DNA from: VXMO01 sp965205915
GTDB taxonomy: Bacteria; Chloroflexota; Dehalococcoidia; UBA6926
Direction: 5' to 3'
NCBI GenBank assembly: GCA_965205915.1
Contig: OZ242191.1
Span: forward strand, 1,860,001-1,924,000
DNA: 64,000 nt
The translations under genes were made by a program, and so were the position numbers. Position 1 is the stretch's first letter. Every line of letters starts with the position of its first letter. Under the pieces are notes generated by a model, which worked only from the letters and a program-made list of their open reading frames with translations, was not told where the DNA came from and did no database searches. Positions 49,085 through 58,408 of the stretch are shown here, in pieces.

Positions 49085-50137
49085 GTGACGATGCCCCCGC
49101 ATGATGGACGCGGCTTTCGCGTAGCGCTTGATGCCATGGGAGGCGACCACGCCCCCGCCGAAATCGTCAAGGGCGGAATTGCGGCGGCCAGAGACGGTGC
49201 GATTGTCTCCCTTGTCGGCGTTCCTGAGCGCGTTCAGGCTGAGTTGGACAAAGAAGACGTCAACGGCCTCGCAATTCAGATCGTCCCGTCCGACGATGCC
49301 ATCGAAGAAACGGAGCAACCCGCCCTCGCCCTCCGACGCAAGCCCAAGGCATCTGCCCTCGTCGCAACCGGCCTCGTGAAAGAGGGCATGGCCGACGCTG
49401 TCGTGAGCATGGGTTCCACCGGCGCGCTCATGGCCAGCGCGCACTTCCTGCTCGGCACGTTGGAGAACCTTGATAGGCCGGTCCTGGGTGGCCCCGCTCT
49501 CGGTTACGCGCCAAACACCATCTGGCTGGACATGGGCGGCAACGTGGACGCTCGCCCGGCTCAGTTTCTCGACTTTGCTGCTATTGGAGTCGCCACGGCG
49601 CGCGCTTACCTTGAGATCGACAATCCTAGCGTCGCCCTGCTCAACGTCGGTGAAGAGCCGACAAAAGGCAGCAAACAGGTCAAGGAAGCATACGCCATCC
49701 TGCAACAGCAGCCCCACCTGAACTTCATTGGCAACGTTGAGGCCCATGAGGCCGTGCAGGGCAAGGCGAACGTCGTGCTCGCCGACGGCTTTGTCGGGAA
49801 CGCGCTACTCAAGTACAGCGAGGGTCTCGGCCAGGCAATCGCCAAAGACCTCGGCGAGCGTCTCGCGCCTGAGCTGGGCCCGGAAAAGGCGCGCGCTATT
49901 GCGATGGATATCTTCCGAAAGATCAATCGCATGGAGACGGCGGGCGGCCCGATCTTGGGTGTGAACGGCATCGTCATCGTCGGTCATGGCCGCGCGCGCG
50001 CCCCAATGGTTCACGGCGCTATCCGTACGGCGCAACTGCTGAAAGACCATGGTGTCGTCGAGGCCATCAAGACCGAATTGAACGCAATCCATATGCGGAA
50101 TAAGACTGAAGCGCCGGCCGCTTCGTCGGGAGCCTAG
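49085..50137 (+). CDS. plsX: Phosphate acyltransferase PlsX
   Basis: Makes acyl-phosphate from acyl-ACP for phospholipid synthesis. I prefer the GTG at 49085, which has GGAGG 8 nt upstream, giving 350 residues; an ATG at 49040 is the longest form. Signature FRVALDAMGGDHAPAEIVKG, VSMGSTGALMASA, VLADGFVGNALLKYSEG and GVNGIVIVGHGRA are canonical. It precedes fabG by 4 nt, a common plsX-fab context. Confidence 0.94.
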   Translation: MTMPPHDGRGFRVALDAMGGDHAPAEIVKGGIAAARDGAIVSLVGVPERVQAELDKEDVNGLAIQIVPSDDAIEETEQPALALRRKPKASALVATGLVKEGMADAVVSMGSTGALMASAHFLLGTLENLDRPVLGGPALGYAPNTIWLDMGGNVDARPAQFLDFAAIGVATARAYLEIDNPSVALLNVGEEPTKGSKQVKEAYAILQQQPHLNFIGNVEAHEAVQGKANVVLADGFVGNALLKYSEGLGQAIAKDLGERLAPELGPEKARAIAMDIFRKINRMETAGGPILGVNGIVIVGHGRARAPMVHGAIRTAQLLKDHGVVEAIKTELNAIHMRNKTEAPAASSGA

Positions 50138-50141
50138 CCTC

Positions 50142-50927
50142 ATGCAGAGTCAGGTCGAGTCGGCCACGCAGGAATCGCGCGAGCTCGCGGGGCACGTTGC
50201 CCTTGTTACGGGCTCAGGCCGTGGCATTGGCAAGGCCATCGCGCTCCAGCTCGCCTCCATGGGCGCGCATGTCGCCGTCAACTACAACGCCAGCGGCGAC
50301 CTTGCGCAGGGCGTTGTTGAAGAAGTCAAAACCCACGGCGTTGAGAGCGCCGCATTCCACGCTGATGTCTCCCAGACCGAACAGGTCGAGGCAATGGTCA
50401 ATGGCGCGATCGAGACATTCGGCAAGGTCGATATCCTGATCAACAACTCCGGCATCATCCGCGACAAGCTCCTGCTCCGCATGACGGACGAGGACTGGGA
50501 CACCGTCATCGGCACGGATCTGCGAGGGCCGTTCCTCTGCACACGCGCCGTCCTGCGTTCCATGATGCGGGAGCGCTGGGGCCGCATCATCAACATCTCC
50601 TCCGTCGTCGCGCTGGCCGGTAACCCCGGCCAATCAAACTACGCCGCTGCCAAGTCCGGCCTGACGGGATTCACATACAGCGTCGCCAAGGAACTTGCCG
50701 CGCGAAACGTCACCGCCAACATCGTCGCCCCGGGCTACATTTCCACCGACGTGACGGAAAACCTGCCTGAAGAACTCAAGCAGCAACTGACGAATCACAT
50801 CCCGCTTGGCCGTCGTGGCCACGCGTGGGAGATTGCCGAGTTGGTCGGTTTCCTCTGCACGGATCGCGCGTCCTATATCACCGGGCAACTTATTGCCGTC
50901 GACGGCGGACTTGCCCTCACGGGCTGA
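50142..50927 (+). CDS. fabG: 3-oxoacyl-[acyl-carrier-protein] reductase
   Basis: 261 residues, short-chain dehydrogenase. NADPH motif VTGSGRGIGKAIA at about 22-34, NNSG at 101-104, catalytic S154, Y167 and K171 (SNYAAAKSGLTGF). The C-terminal GQLIAVDGGLALTG is typical of FabG. Reduces 3-oxoacyl-ACP in fatty acid elongation. In an operon with plsX, supporting this assignment over other SDRs. Confidence 0.9.
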   Translation: MQSQVESATQESRELAGHVALVTGSGRGIGKAIALQLASMGAHVAVNYNASGDLAQGVVEEVKTHGVESAAFHADVSQTEQVEAMVNGAIETFGKVDILINNSGIIRDKLLLRMTDEDWDTVIGTDLRGPFLCTRAVLRSMMRERWGRIINISSVVALAGNPGQSNYAAAKSGLTGFTYSVAKELAARNVTANIVAPGYISTDVTENLPEELKQQLTNHIPLGRRGHAWEIAELVGFLCTDRASYITGQLIAVDGGLALTG

Positions 50928-50964
50928 CGCCAAAAGCGCGCGAATAAGAACGCCAATACTCGCC

Positions 50965-51618
50965 ATGCGCGTCATCGACATCTCCGTCCCGCTCAAGTCA
51001 CTAAAGATGGGTATGCACGTCTACCCTGGCGACACCCCCTATTTCGCGCGCACCGAAAAGACGATTCACAGGGACGGCATGAGGCTGTCCCGCCTGGAAC
51101 TCGGCTCCCACAACGGTACGCATCTCGATGTGCCCGCGCACTACATCGAGGGCGGCGCGGAGACCGAGACTCTGCCGCTGGAGTTGCTCGTCGGCCCCGC
51201 ATGGGTCGCAGATCTCACCGCGGTATCTGAGGGAATGGGCATAACCATTGAGCATCTTGAAGCTGCGATGCCGGAATCACCCGTCGAGCGCCTGCTCCTC
51301 AAGACGAGAAACTCCGCCCTGTGGACAAGAGACTACTTCCAACCCCGCTTCGTATTTCTGACCCCGGAGGCGGCGCACTGGCTTGTCGAAAAGGGCATCA
51401 AGTCCATCGGCATCGACTATCTCTCCATCGAGAAATTCGGCGGAGACGGCCCCAAAACCCACCTAGCCATCCTCGGCGCGAACGGCGTCATCATGGAAGG
51501 CCTCGACCTCTCAGAAGCCGAAGGAGGCCGAGAATACACCCTAGCCTTCCTCCCCCTAAAAGCCCCCAACCTAGACGGCGCCCCAGCCCGAGCCATCCTA
51601 ATCTCAGACACAGACTAA
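50965..51618 (+). CDS. Cyclase-family (kynurenine formamidase-like) metal hydrolase
   Basis: 217 residues from the ATG at 50965. The family motif HxGTHxDxPxH is complete in GSHNGTHLDVPAHY (H49, H53, D55, H59), and GIDYLSIEKFGG is also typical. Members hydrolyse N-formylkynurenine or related amides/lactones; substrate not assignable. Last gene of the plus-strand lipid run, 37 nt after fabG. Confidence 0.85.
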   Translation: MRVIDISVPLKSLKMGMHVYPGDTPYFARTEKTIHRDGMRLSRLELGSHNGTHLDVPAHYIEGGAETETLPLELLVGPAWVADLTAVSEGMGITIEHLEAAMPESPVERLLLKTRNSALWTRDYFQPRFVFLTPEAAHWLVEKGIKSIGIDYLSIEKFGGDGPKTHLAILGANGVIMEGLDLSEAEGGREYTLAFLPLKAPNLDGAPARAILISDTD

Positions 51619-51642
51619 CCCGCTTCATTCACTCCCCCATAA

Positions 51643-51815
51643 GCGCCGTCATTCCCGCCGCCCAACCCTTCATTCCCGCGAACGCGGGAATCCCAACCCC
51701 GCAATTGCCAACCAAACCCCGCACCGCAAACCCCGTCATTCCGAGCGCCCACCCTGTTAGTCCGAGCGCAGCCGAGGAATCCAACATCCCCTCCCCTACG
51801 AGGAGAGGGGATTAC
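51643..51815. repeat. Cluster of family-A and family-B intergenic repeats
   Basis: A half-site GTCATTCCCGCC (about 51649), then TTCATTCCCGCGAACGCGGGAATCC (51668-51692, as one palindrome), then the variant GTCATTCCGAGCG..., and GTCCGAGCGCAGCCGAGGAATCC (about 51750-51772), and CCCCTCCCCTACGAGGAGAGGGG (51788-51810). No open frame stands out in the 244 nt between the cyclase gene and the HTH gene. Confidence 0.7.
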
Positions 51816-51848
51816 GGCGGCGCTTGCCATGCGATCCCGCGAGGACGG

Positions 51849-51854
51849 TATACT
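51849..51854 (+). promoter_or_regulatory. -10-like TATACT 8 nt before the antitoxin-type gene
   Basis: TATACT ends 8 nt before the ATG at 51863; TTGCCA lies 19 nt upstream (51824-51829). The message would be leaderless or nearly so. Confidence 0.55.
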
Positions 51855-51862
51855 CGATTGCT

Positions 51863-53032
51863 ATGGCGTCGCGGACACCGGATATCGAACTGCATCCCCC
51901 TGTCCTTAGGTGGGCTCGTGAACGGGCCAATCTGGGAATCAGCGCGCTTGCCGCCAAGCTCAAAACACCGGAGAGCGCAGTACTACAGTGGGAGCAGGAC
52001 GGCAAGATCAGCATGGCCAAAGCCAACGCCCTGGCCAAGCGCACACACACTCCCATCGGGTACCTCTACCGGCCGAGCGTACCTGAAGAAAGCCTGCCCA
52101 TCACGGATTTCCGCACACGATCAGGCGTTCCTCCACGCCGTGCTAGCCCGGAACTCCTCGAAACTGTCTATCGGATGCAACGGCGGCAAATGTGGATGGC
52201 CGATGAATTGCGGCAGCAGAGCGCAGACCCTCTGCCATTCGTCGGTGCCCACGATCTCGATTCCTCTCCGCAGACGGTCGCCGCCGCAATGCACGACGTC
52301 CTGAAACTTTCGGGCGGTTGGCAGTCTGTTGAAGGGACGTGGACCAGCGCCCTCGCAACATTGCGTCACCTCATTGAAGGCTCGGGCATCCTGCTCGTTT
52401 TCAACGGGGTGATCGGCAACAATACCAGCAGGCCGCTTGATCCGGATGAGTTTCAGGGTTTCGCCCTGGTCGATGACTACGCGCCGTTGATATTCATCAA
52501 TAACGTGGACTACAAAACAGCTCAAATATTTTCGTTGGCCCATGAACTTGCCCATATTTTCATAGGCGAACAGGGATTGTCCCGACTAGAGCAGCTTCAC
52601 GCCTCCGACCATAGAGTTGAACGGGTTTGTGACCAAATCGCCGCCGAGTTCCTTGTTCCGAAGCACAGTTTTGACGATGCCTGGGCCAAGGCCAAGGGTG
52701 AGCATGATCCCTATCAGCACCTGGCAAAGCGCTACAAGGTGAGCACGCTCGTCATAGCCAGGAGAGCGCTCGATAGCGGAGTTATCCAGTGGGAAGAATT
52801 TTCCGCTTATTTCGAGGAAAAGAAGGCGCTGGATTGGGGAGGAAATCCACCCGTCAAGGGAGGAGGCAATTTTTGGAACAATCAGTACACGCGCATCGGG
52901 CGGCCATTTGCAATGGCAATTGTGCACGCGCTGGGCGAGGGGCGCCTCACGTACACGGACGCCTATAGGCTCACCGGCTTGTCTGGCAAGAGCTTTGACA
53001 ATATGGCTCAGAACATGAGACTGCCGGTGTGA
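51863..53032 (+). CDS. HTH-ImmA/IrrE metallopeptidase, antitoxin-type partner
   Basis: 389 residues. An N-terminal XRE-like helix-turn-helix (RANLGISALAAKLKTPESAV) is followed by a COG2856 ImmA/IrrE zinc peptidase domain with H227-E228-x-x-H231 (SLAHELAHIF) and the downstream Glu in CDQIAAEFLVP. In known systems such proteins sense stress or act as antitoxins. The next gene, a DUF4411 PIN-like protein, overlaps it by 4 nt (GTGA), a pairing seen in many genomes and read as toxin-antitoxin. Confidence 0.85.
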   Translation: MASRTPDIELHPPVLRWARERANLGISALAAKLKTPESAVLQWEQDGKISMAKANALAKRTHTPIGYLYRPSVPEESLPITDFRTRSGVPPRRASPELLETVYRMQRRQMWMADELRQQSADPLPFVGAHDLDSSPQTVAAAMHDVLKLSGGWQSVEGTWTSALATLRHLIEGSGILLVFNGVIGNNTSRPLDPDEFQGFALVDDYAPLIFINNVDYKTAQIFSLAHELAHIFIGEQGLSRLEQLHASDHRVERVCDQIAAEFLVPKHSFDDAWAKAKGEHDPYQHLAKRYKVSTLVIARRALDSGVIQWEEFSAYFEEKKALDWGGNPPVKGGGNFWNNQYTRIGRPFAMAIVHALGEGRLTYTDAYRLTGLSGKSFDNMAQNMRLPV

Positions 53033-53550
53033 CGACGGCGCCTCAACCTGCAGCTGCTTCAACCCTCTACGTGCTTGATGCAAACGTCTTCATCGCTGCG
53101 TGGAGGGATCATTATCCTCCGCAAGTCTTTCCGGGCTTGTGGGAAGCGCTGGAGAACCAATGCCGCCTGGGCAGGATTCGCAGCATCGACCGCGTACAAG
53201 ATGAGATCGAATCTCCGCCTGAGCTTGTGGGGTGGCTGAGCGCCATCAGGCAGGAGATGATCGCGTCATCGGCGGAGGCTGACGTGGCGGTTGTCTATGC
53301 CCAGATGCAGGCCTGGGCGGAACAAGCCGAACAATACACCAATGCCGCCAGAGAGGAATTCGCGCGCGTAGCCGATTGCTGGCTGGCGGCCTATGCAAAG
53401 GCTCATGGCGCAACCGTGGTCACGAATGAGAAACGCAATTCTACGATCCAACGAAAGATTCCACTGCCCAATGTTTGCGACGAAAGCGCGTTCGATATCC
53501 GGGTCGCGACCCTGGTGGAGATGCTGGAGGAATTGGAAATCACGTTCTAA
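53029..53550 (+). CDS. DUF4411 PIN-like protein (predicted toxin)
   Basis: 173 residues, GTG start overlapping the ImmA-type gene. N-terminal LYVLDANVFIAAWRDHYPP with Asp17 as the first acidic residue; RVQDEIESPPELVGWL and EEFARVADCWLAAYAKAHGATVVTNEK (in part) supply the other acidic and Thr/Asn positions of the PIN fold. PIN-domain toxins are RNases in characterised pairs; activity here is inferred. Confidence 0.83.
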   Translation: MTTAPQPAAASTLYVLDANVFIAAWRDHYPPQVFPGLWEALENQCRLGRIRSIDRVQDEIESPPELVGWLSAIRQEMIASSAEADVAVVYAQMQAWAEQAEQYTNAAREEFARVADCWLAAYAKAHGATVVTNEKRNSTIQRKIPLPNVCDESAFDIRVATLVEMLEELEITF

Positions 53551-53610
53551 GGGGCCGCCTCCAACCTCCGCCTCCCTTCCGCGCCCGTCACCCTGACCCC
53601 AGCGAAGAAT

Positions 53611-54204
53611 CTACCCACCCCCCGCCATCAAAACATCAAAAAACTCCGCCAAAATCCCCGCCGTCGCGCCCCATATCCTATGGCCATCGTGATGGAACTC
53701 ATACCCCGTGACTGTGTTCTCGCCGTAGGTGAGCGGCTGCGGCCCCTTGCCGTAGGTCTCCCACAGGTCCGCGAACGGGACCTCCAGCACCACGTTCACT
53801 TCAATTTGGTTGTGGTCGTATTCCTTGCCCGGCGTCACGTATCCCACGAACGGTGTGATGTGAAAGCCCGTCCGCGTCTTGTGGTCGTTCAGCCGACCAA
53901 GCACCTCAACGTGCTCCGGCGCGATGCCCACCTCTTCATGCGTCTCACGGATAGCCGTGTGCGTGATGCTCTCGTCCTCGGCATCGCGCGCCCCGCCCGG
54001 GAACGAAACCTCGCCCTTGTGATGCTCGACGCGTGATGTACGAACCGTGAACAGGATGCTCGGCCCGTCCGGCCCCTCGATGATGGGTATCAGCACGGCG
54101 GACGGCATCAGGGATTCATCTTCGATGAATTCCGGCGAATACGATTCGAGAGCGGCGCGGACGCTATCCGGCGCGAGCGAGGGTTGTTGTGACGGGGCGG
54201 ACAT
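53611..54204 (-). CDS. Nudix hydrolase, CoA pyrophosphatase-like
   Basis: 197 residues from the ATG at 54202-54204. Nudix box: GGARDAEDE then AIRETHEEVGI, matching Gx5Ex7REUxEExGU. The preceding RTSRVEHHKGEVSFPGG is the extension typical of the YeaB/NudL CoA-diphosphatase group. The longer open frame to 54444 overlaps the divergent gene and looks spurious. TATACT lies 6 nt before the start. Confidence 0.88.
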   Translation of the reverse strand: MSAPSQQPSLAPDSVRAALESYSPEFIEDESLMPSAVLIPIIEGPDGPSILFTVRTSRVEHHKGEVSFPGGARDAEDESITHTAIRETHEEVGIAPEHVEVLGRLNDHKTRTGFHITPFVGYVTPGKEYDHNQIEVNVVLEVPFADLWETYGKGPQPLTYGENTVTGYEFHHDGHRIWGATAGILAEFFDVLMAGGG

Positions 54205-54210
54205 GGACAG

Positions 54211-54216
54211 AGTATA
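54211..54216 (-). promoter_or_regulatory. -10-like TATACT 6 nt before the Nudix gene
   Basis: Minus-strand TATACT ends 6 nt before the ATG at 54204; the gap is too short for a Shine-Dalgarno. No -35 match. Suggests a leaderless transcript. Confidence 0.55.
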
Positions 54217-54264
54217 CTGCCAACTTGTTGGGGGTTGACGGGTGCGCGGCTTTGCGGAGCGGGG

Positions 54265-54303
54265 TAGAATGCGAGCATGAAGCGCAGCGGGATTGGGAGA
54301 TGA
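54265..54303 (+). other. TAGAAT plus an 8-codon upstream frame before the 54308 gene
   Basis: TAGAAT (54265-54270) ends 6 nt before an ATG at 54277 that opens a peptide MKRSGIGR ending in TGA at 54301-54303. The next ATG (54308) starts the membrane-protein gene. A leaderless leader peptide is possible but rests on spacing alone. Confidence 0.35.
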
Positions 54304-54307
54304 AGCG

Positions 54308-54706
54308 ATGAGTGATCGTCTCCAGCGTGAAATAGAGGACATCGTCGAGAAGGCGGGCAACCTGCCGCCGCCTCCGCGCCGATCGCGACGCGCGCCACCA
54401 CGCCGTTCATCGGACAAACCGCGTCGTTCCGTGGCCGGCGGCATGAAGTACGGCGCCGTTCTCGGTCTCGTGCTTCTTATCGTCGGCGCGATGCTGTGGG
54501 GCGTGTCCGGCTCGCTTGGCGCGGGACTGGCCCTCGGCGGCCTTATCCTGCTTGGCGCGGCCTACCTCAGCTACTTCAGGAACGGCGGCTCAGCGAGCAC
54601 GATGCCCGGTGGTTTCGAGAAGCGATGGCGCGGCCAGACCGTCAACGATGAGTCACACGGCCCATCCCTCTGGGATCGCATCCGCGGACGCCGCCGCCAG
54701 GACTAA
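54308..54706 (+). CDS. Small two-segment membrane protein
   Basis: 132 residues; GGGAG upstream. A basic Pro/Arg-rich N-terminus (PPPPRRSRRAPPRRSSDKPR) precedes two hydrophobic segments (YGAVLGLVLLIVGAMLWGV and GLALGGLILLGAAYLSYF), then a charged tail. No family recognised. Convergent with mfd, 3 nt apart. Confidence 0.7.
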   Translation: MSDRLQREIEDIVEKAGNLPPPPRRSRRAPPRRSSDKPRRSVAGGMKYGAVLGLVLLIVGAMLWGVSGSLGAGLALGGLILLGAAYLSYFRNGGSASTMPGGFEKRWRGQTVNDESHGPSLWDRIRGRRRQD

Positions 54707-54709
54707 CCC

Positions 54710-57700
54710 TCAGGCCGTAACCGTAGCGGGATGCGATGCCCCGCTCATCCGCGCAAACTCCTCTATCAACGTCCAGACATCCTGACGCCAATCCGTGCCT
54801 GCCAGCCCCGATAGCCGTATCTGTAGATGTCCGACGCTCGCGTGTGGTAACGCGCGGCGAATTACCTCCCGATCCAGCCAATACACATCCCTGAGCCGCA
54901 CGACGATTTCCGCTCCCTCCGTCGCGATTGCCCGCACCATGCCTCGCAGCTGACCCGTTTGCCCCCGAATCTCCACAGCCAACAACAAGTCTTCCACCTG
55001 CTGCGGCAACGGCCCAAAGCGATCCCGCAACTCTGCCCGGATTGTTTCTACCTCCGCCGGATCAGCAAGATTCGCCAACCGTTCATAAACGGCCAACCGC
55101 GTCCCCGTGTCCTCGATATAGTCCGTGGGAATACGGGCATCCGCCGGTAAATCGACGGGCGCGCGCGTAGCGCCGGCCGCCAACAACGGCCGCCCTCCCG
55201 TCAGCCCCTGCTCGTCCGGCAGATTCGCGGACTTGCCCTTGCGAACCTCGTCGATGGCCTCCGAAAGAAGCCGCGTGTACAGGTCAAACCCGACCGCCGC
55301 CACGTTCCCGCTCTGCTCCGCGCCCAGGATATTCCCCGCCCCCCGTATCTCCAGATCCTTCATCGCGAGCCGAAATCCCGCGCCAAGCTCCGCGGCAGAG
55401 AGAATGGCGCGCAGACGTCGCTCCGCCGTCGGTGTCAGCACGCGATCGCGCCTGAAAAGAAAATAGGCATACGCGCGGATGGATGAACGCCCAACCCGCC
55501 CACGCAGTTGATAGAGCTGCGTCAGCCCCAGCCGATCCGCGTCATCCACGATGAGCGTATTCACATTCGGCATGTCCAACCCGGCCTGGATGATGGTCGT
55601 GCAGATCAGTACGTCGAATTCCTGCGCCGAAAACGAATCCATCACATGCTCAAGCGACTCCGGCGGCATTCGCCCGTGCGCCACGCCAAAACTCGCCTCC
55701 GGCACAAGCTCCTGCAGCCGCTGCAACACGCGCTCAATGTCCTGGATTCGGTTATGGACAAAGAAAACCTGCCCGCCGCGGTCCGTCTCGCGCAGGATCG
55801 CCTCGCGGATGGTGCGATCCTCCTGCTCCGCAACGAACGTCGTCACGGGAATCCGCTCCTCGGGCGCGGTGTCGATGCGGCTCATATCGCGTATACCGAA
55901 CAGCGCCATGTGCAGCGTGCGCGGTATCGGCGTGGCCGTCATCGTCAGCACATCGACGGTCGCCCGCATCTTGCGCAAGTGCTCCTTGTGCCGCACGCCA
56001 AACCGCTGCTCCTCGTCGATGATAACCAGCCCCAAATTGCGGAAACTCACATCCTTGGACAGCAGCCGGTGCGTTCCGATAACGACGTCGATGTCGCCGC
56101 GCGTCAGCGCCGCTACCGTCTCCTTCTGCTCCGCGTCCGTCCGCAGGCGCGACAGCACATCCACCCTTAAGGGAAAGGTCTCAAGCCGCTCCATGAACGT
56201 GCGGTAATGCTGCTGCGCCAGCACGGTCGTCGGCACCAGCACAGCGACCTGTGATCCGGCGGCCACCGCCTTGAACGCGGCGCGCACCGCCACCTCCGTC
56301 TTTCCGTAACCAACGTCGCCGCAGATGAGCCGATCCATCGGACGTTCCGCCTCCATGTCGGATTTCACATCGTCGATGGCCTGTAGCTGATCATCCGTCT
56401 CCTGGTACGGGAACGAACTCTCAAGCTCCCACTCCCACGCCGTCTCGCCCTCGAACGGTACGCGCGAATTGACCTCCCGCTCCGCATAGAGCCGCAACAG
56501 CTCCTCCGCGAACCTGAGAGCGTCCTCCTTGACGCGCCGCTTTGTGTTGGCCCACTCCACGCCGCCGAGCCGGGTCAATGACGGATTCCCGCCCGTGCCC
56601 GTGTACCGCGCGATCCTGTCCACCTGATCCGTCGGGACATAGAGCGTGTCGCCCGCCGAGTAGCCAAGCGAAAGATACTCACGCGGCGCTCCGTCTACTG
56701 AACGCTCGACCGTGCCCTTGAACTGCGCGATGCCGTGCTCGACGTGAACGACGTAGTCGCCCTCCACAAAGTCGGACAGGAATGCGTCACGCCGTGCCAC
56801 ACGCCGCCGCATGGGGCGTGGCCTCTTGATGAACCCAAAAATTTCCGTGTCGGACAGCGTCAGTATCGACCCGCCAACGCCCGATTCGCCGCCGCTGAGT
56901 TCCCACCCCTCCGCCAGCGCCGTCTGCACAACAACAAGGCTCCCCGGCGTCGGCACCGCGTCCAAATCCGTTCGGAAAGACAACTCATGCCCGTTCTCTC
57001 GTAACAACTCCGCCAGCCGCTGCGCCTGCAACGACGCGATGACGACCGCATTCCCACGATTTCGCTCTCGCATGACGTCCGAGCTGAGTGTGTCGATCCG
57101 CCCGCCATACGTCTCCGGCGGCGAGAATCCCAAACTCCCAAACGACTTTGCCCCATCGTGCGCCGTCTCAGGCGACGCCTGCGCGAACGGTTCCAGGTGC
57201 AGGTGGCGGGGCACATCCGCCAGCGACAACTCAAGACGTTCCGATGTGGCGACCGGGCTCGGAAAATGACGCGGCAGCTTGCCACGTTCAATCTGCCCGT
57301 CGCGAATCTCAAGACCCCGCCGAATCACCTCATCCAGCCGTGCGCTCACGCTGTTGGGCCGGTCGATGATGACGACTGTCTCGTCAGGCAGATGGTCGGT
57401 AAGGGTGGAGCGGTGAAAATACGGCGCATAGAACCCGATGCCCGGCACGGCCGCCCCGTCCGCAAACCGCTGCAACTCATCCCTGAACACCACGGCCTCT
57501 TCATCGCCGAGCCCGTCAAGATCAACGGGCGGCGCGTCTCTCACGGCGGATGGAATCAACTCCAGCGCCGGTGTGACGATGACCTGCTCAACCTCCGTCG
57601 TTGACCGCTGCGTTGCCGCGTCAAACAAACGGATGCTGTCGATCACGTCCCCAAACAACTCAATGCGAGCGGGGTTATCGTCCTGCGGCGGCCAGATATC

Positions 57701-58303
57701 GACGATGCCTCCGCGCCGACTCACCGTCCCCGGCATCTCGATTGCAGGAACCGGCTCATACCCCAACTCAACTGCATTGGACAAAATACCGTCGATGGAG
57801 ATCGACTCCCCAATGCTCAGCGTGAAAACCTCGCGCTGAAAGTCCTCCGGCGGCATCGTGATGGCCGCGGCGGCATACGCGCTCGCGATGATAAATGGGG
57901 CAGGGCGCGCCACGATTTCCTGCAACCGCGCCTGTTGACCCTCATTCCTAAAGTCACCGAGAGCAGAAATCGCCCGCAACCGCTCGCGAGTCGTTGTAGC
58001 GTCGTTGGCCAACTGTTCGTAGGGCAGGGCGTCAGGCTCCGGGTAGGGAATCAGCACCCCCATCGCGGACTGAGGCACATAAGCGCTGACCTGCTCATAA
58101 GCCCGGCGCGCATCCTCAGCCCCCGCATGGAGCCACAACACGGGCCGACCAAGATCGCGCCACAAACTAGCCACGATGAACGGCGTAGCCCCATCCAGCG
58201 GATCAAGCAGTATCGGCTCCGGCTGCCCCGCGCGCAAAGCCTCGACCAACCGCCGATACGCATACCGCCGCCGTAACCCCTCAGACAAAGCCGCCAGACT
58301 CAC
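54710..58303 (-). CDS. mfd: Transcription-repair coupling factor Mfd
   Basis: ATP-dependent translocase that removes stalled RNA polymerase and recruits UvrA. 1197 residues from the GTG at 58301-58303, preceded by GGGGAGGG; the frame is open to 58354. UvrB-homology domain at the front (PYPEPDALPYEQLANDATTTRERL, in part; VSRRGGIVDIWPP), RNAP-interaction domain GDYVVHVEHGIAQFKG, Walker A ICGDVGYGKTEVAVRAA, DEEQ box IIDEEQRFGVRHKEHL, TMTATPIPRTL, and TRCF C-terminal domain. Full length. Confidence 0.96.
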   Translation of the reverse strand: MSLAALSEGLRRRYAYRRLVEALRAGQPEPILLDPLDGATPFIVASLWRDLGRPVLWLHAGAEDARRAYEQVSAYVPQSAMGVLIPYPEPDALPYEQLANDATTTRERLRAISALGDFRNEGQQARLQEIVARPAPFIIASAYAAAAITMPPEDFQREVFTLSIGESISIDGILSNAVELGYEPVPAIEMPGTVSRRGGIVDIWPPQDDNPARIELFGDVIDSIRLFDAATQRSTTEVEQVIVTPALELIPSAVRDAPPVDLDGLGDEEAVVFRDELQRFADGAAVPGIGFYAPYFHRSTLTDHLPDETVVIIDRPNSVSARLDEVIRRGLEIRDGQIERGKLPRHFPSPVATSERLELSLADVPRHLHLEPFAQASPETAHDGAKSFGSLGFSPPETYGGRIDTLSSDVMRERNRGNAVVIASLQAQRLAELLRENGHELSFRTDLDAVPTPGSLVVVQTALAEGWELSGGESGVGGSILTLSDTEIFGFIKRPRPMRRRVARRDAFLSDFVEGDYVVHVEHGIAQFKGTVERSVDGAPREYLSLGYSAGDTLYVPTDQVDRIARYTGTGGNPSLTRLGGVEWANTKRRVKEDALRFAEELLRLYAEREVNSRVPFEGETAWEWELESSFPYQETDDQLQAIDDVKSDMEAERPMDRLICGDVGYGKTEVAVRAAFKAVAAGSQVAVLVPTTVLAQQHYRTFMERLETFPLRVDVLSRLRTDAEQKETVAALTRGDIDVVIGTHRLLSKDVSFRNLGLVIIDEEQRFGVRHKEHLRKMRATVDVLTMTATPIPRTLHMALFGIRDMSRIDTAPEERIPVTTFVAEQEDRTIREAILRETDRGGQVFFVHNRIQDIERVLQRLQELVPEASFGVAHGRMPPESLEHVMDSFSAQEFDVLICTTIIQAGLDMPNVNTLIVDDADRLGLTQLYQLRGRVGRSSIRAYAYFLFRRDRVLTPTAERRLRAILSAAELGAGFRLAMKDLEIRGAGNILGAEQSGNVAAVGFDLYTRLLSEAIDEVRKGKSANLPDEQGLTGGRPLLAAGATRAPVDLPADARIPTDYIEDTGTRLAVYERLANLADPAEVETIRAELRDRFGPLPQQVEDLLLAVEIRGQTGQLRGMVRAIATEGAEIVVRLRDVYWLDREVIRRALPHASVGHLQIRLSGLAGTDWRQDVWTLIEEFARMSGASHPATVTA

Positions 58304-58408
58304 TCGCAACCCTCCCCGTCTTAAACGCCAAAACCCCCGCCAAAGCGGGCACATATCAGTGTAACGGGGTAAGGGGATGGAGTGGGCGGGACCGCGACGG
58401 TCAAACGG

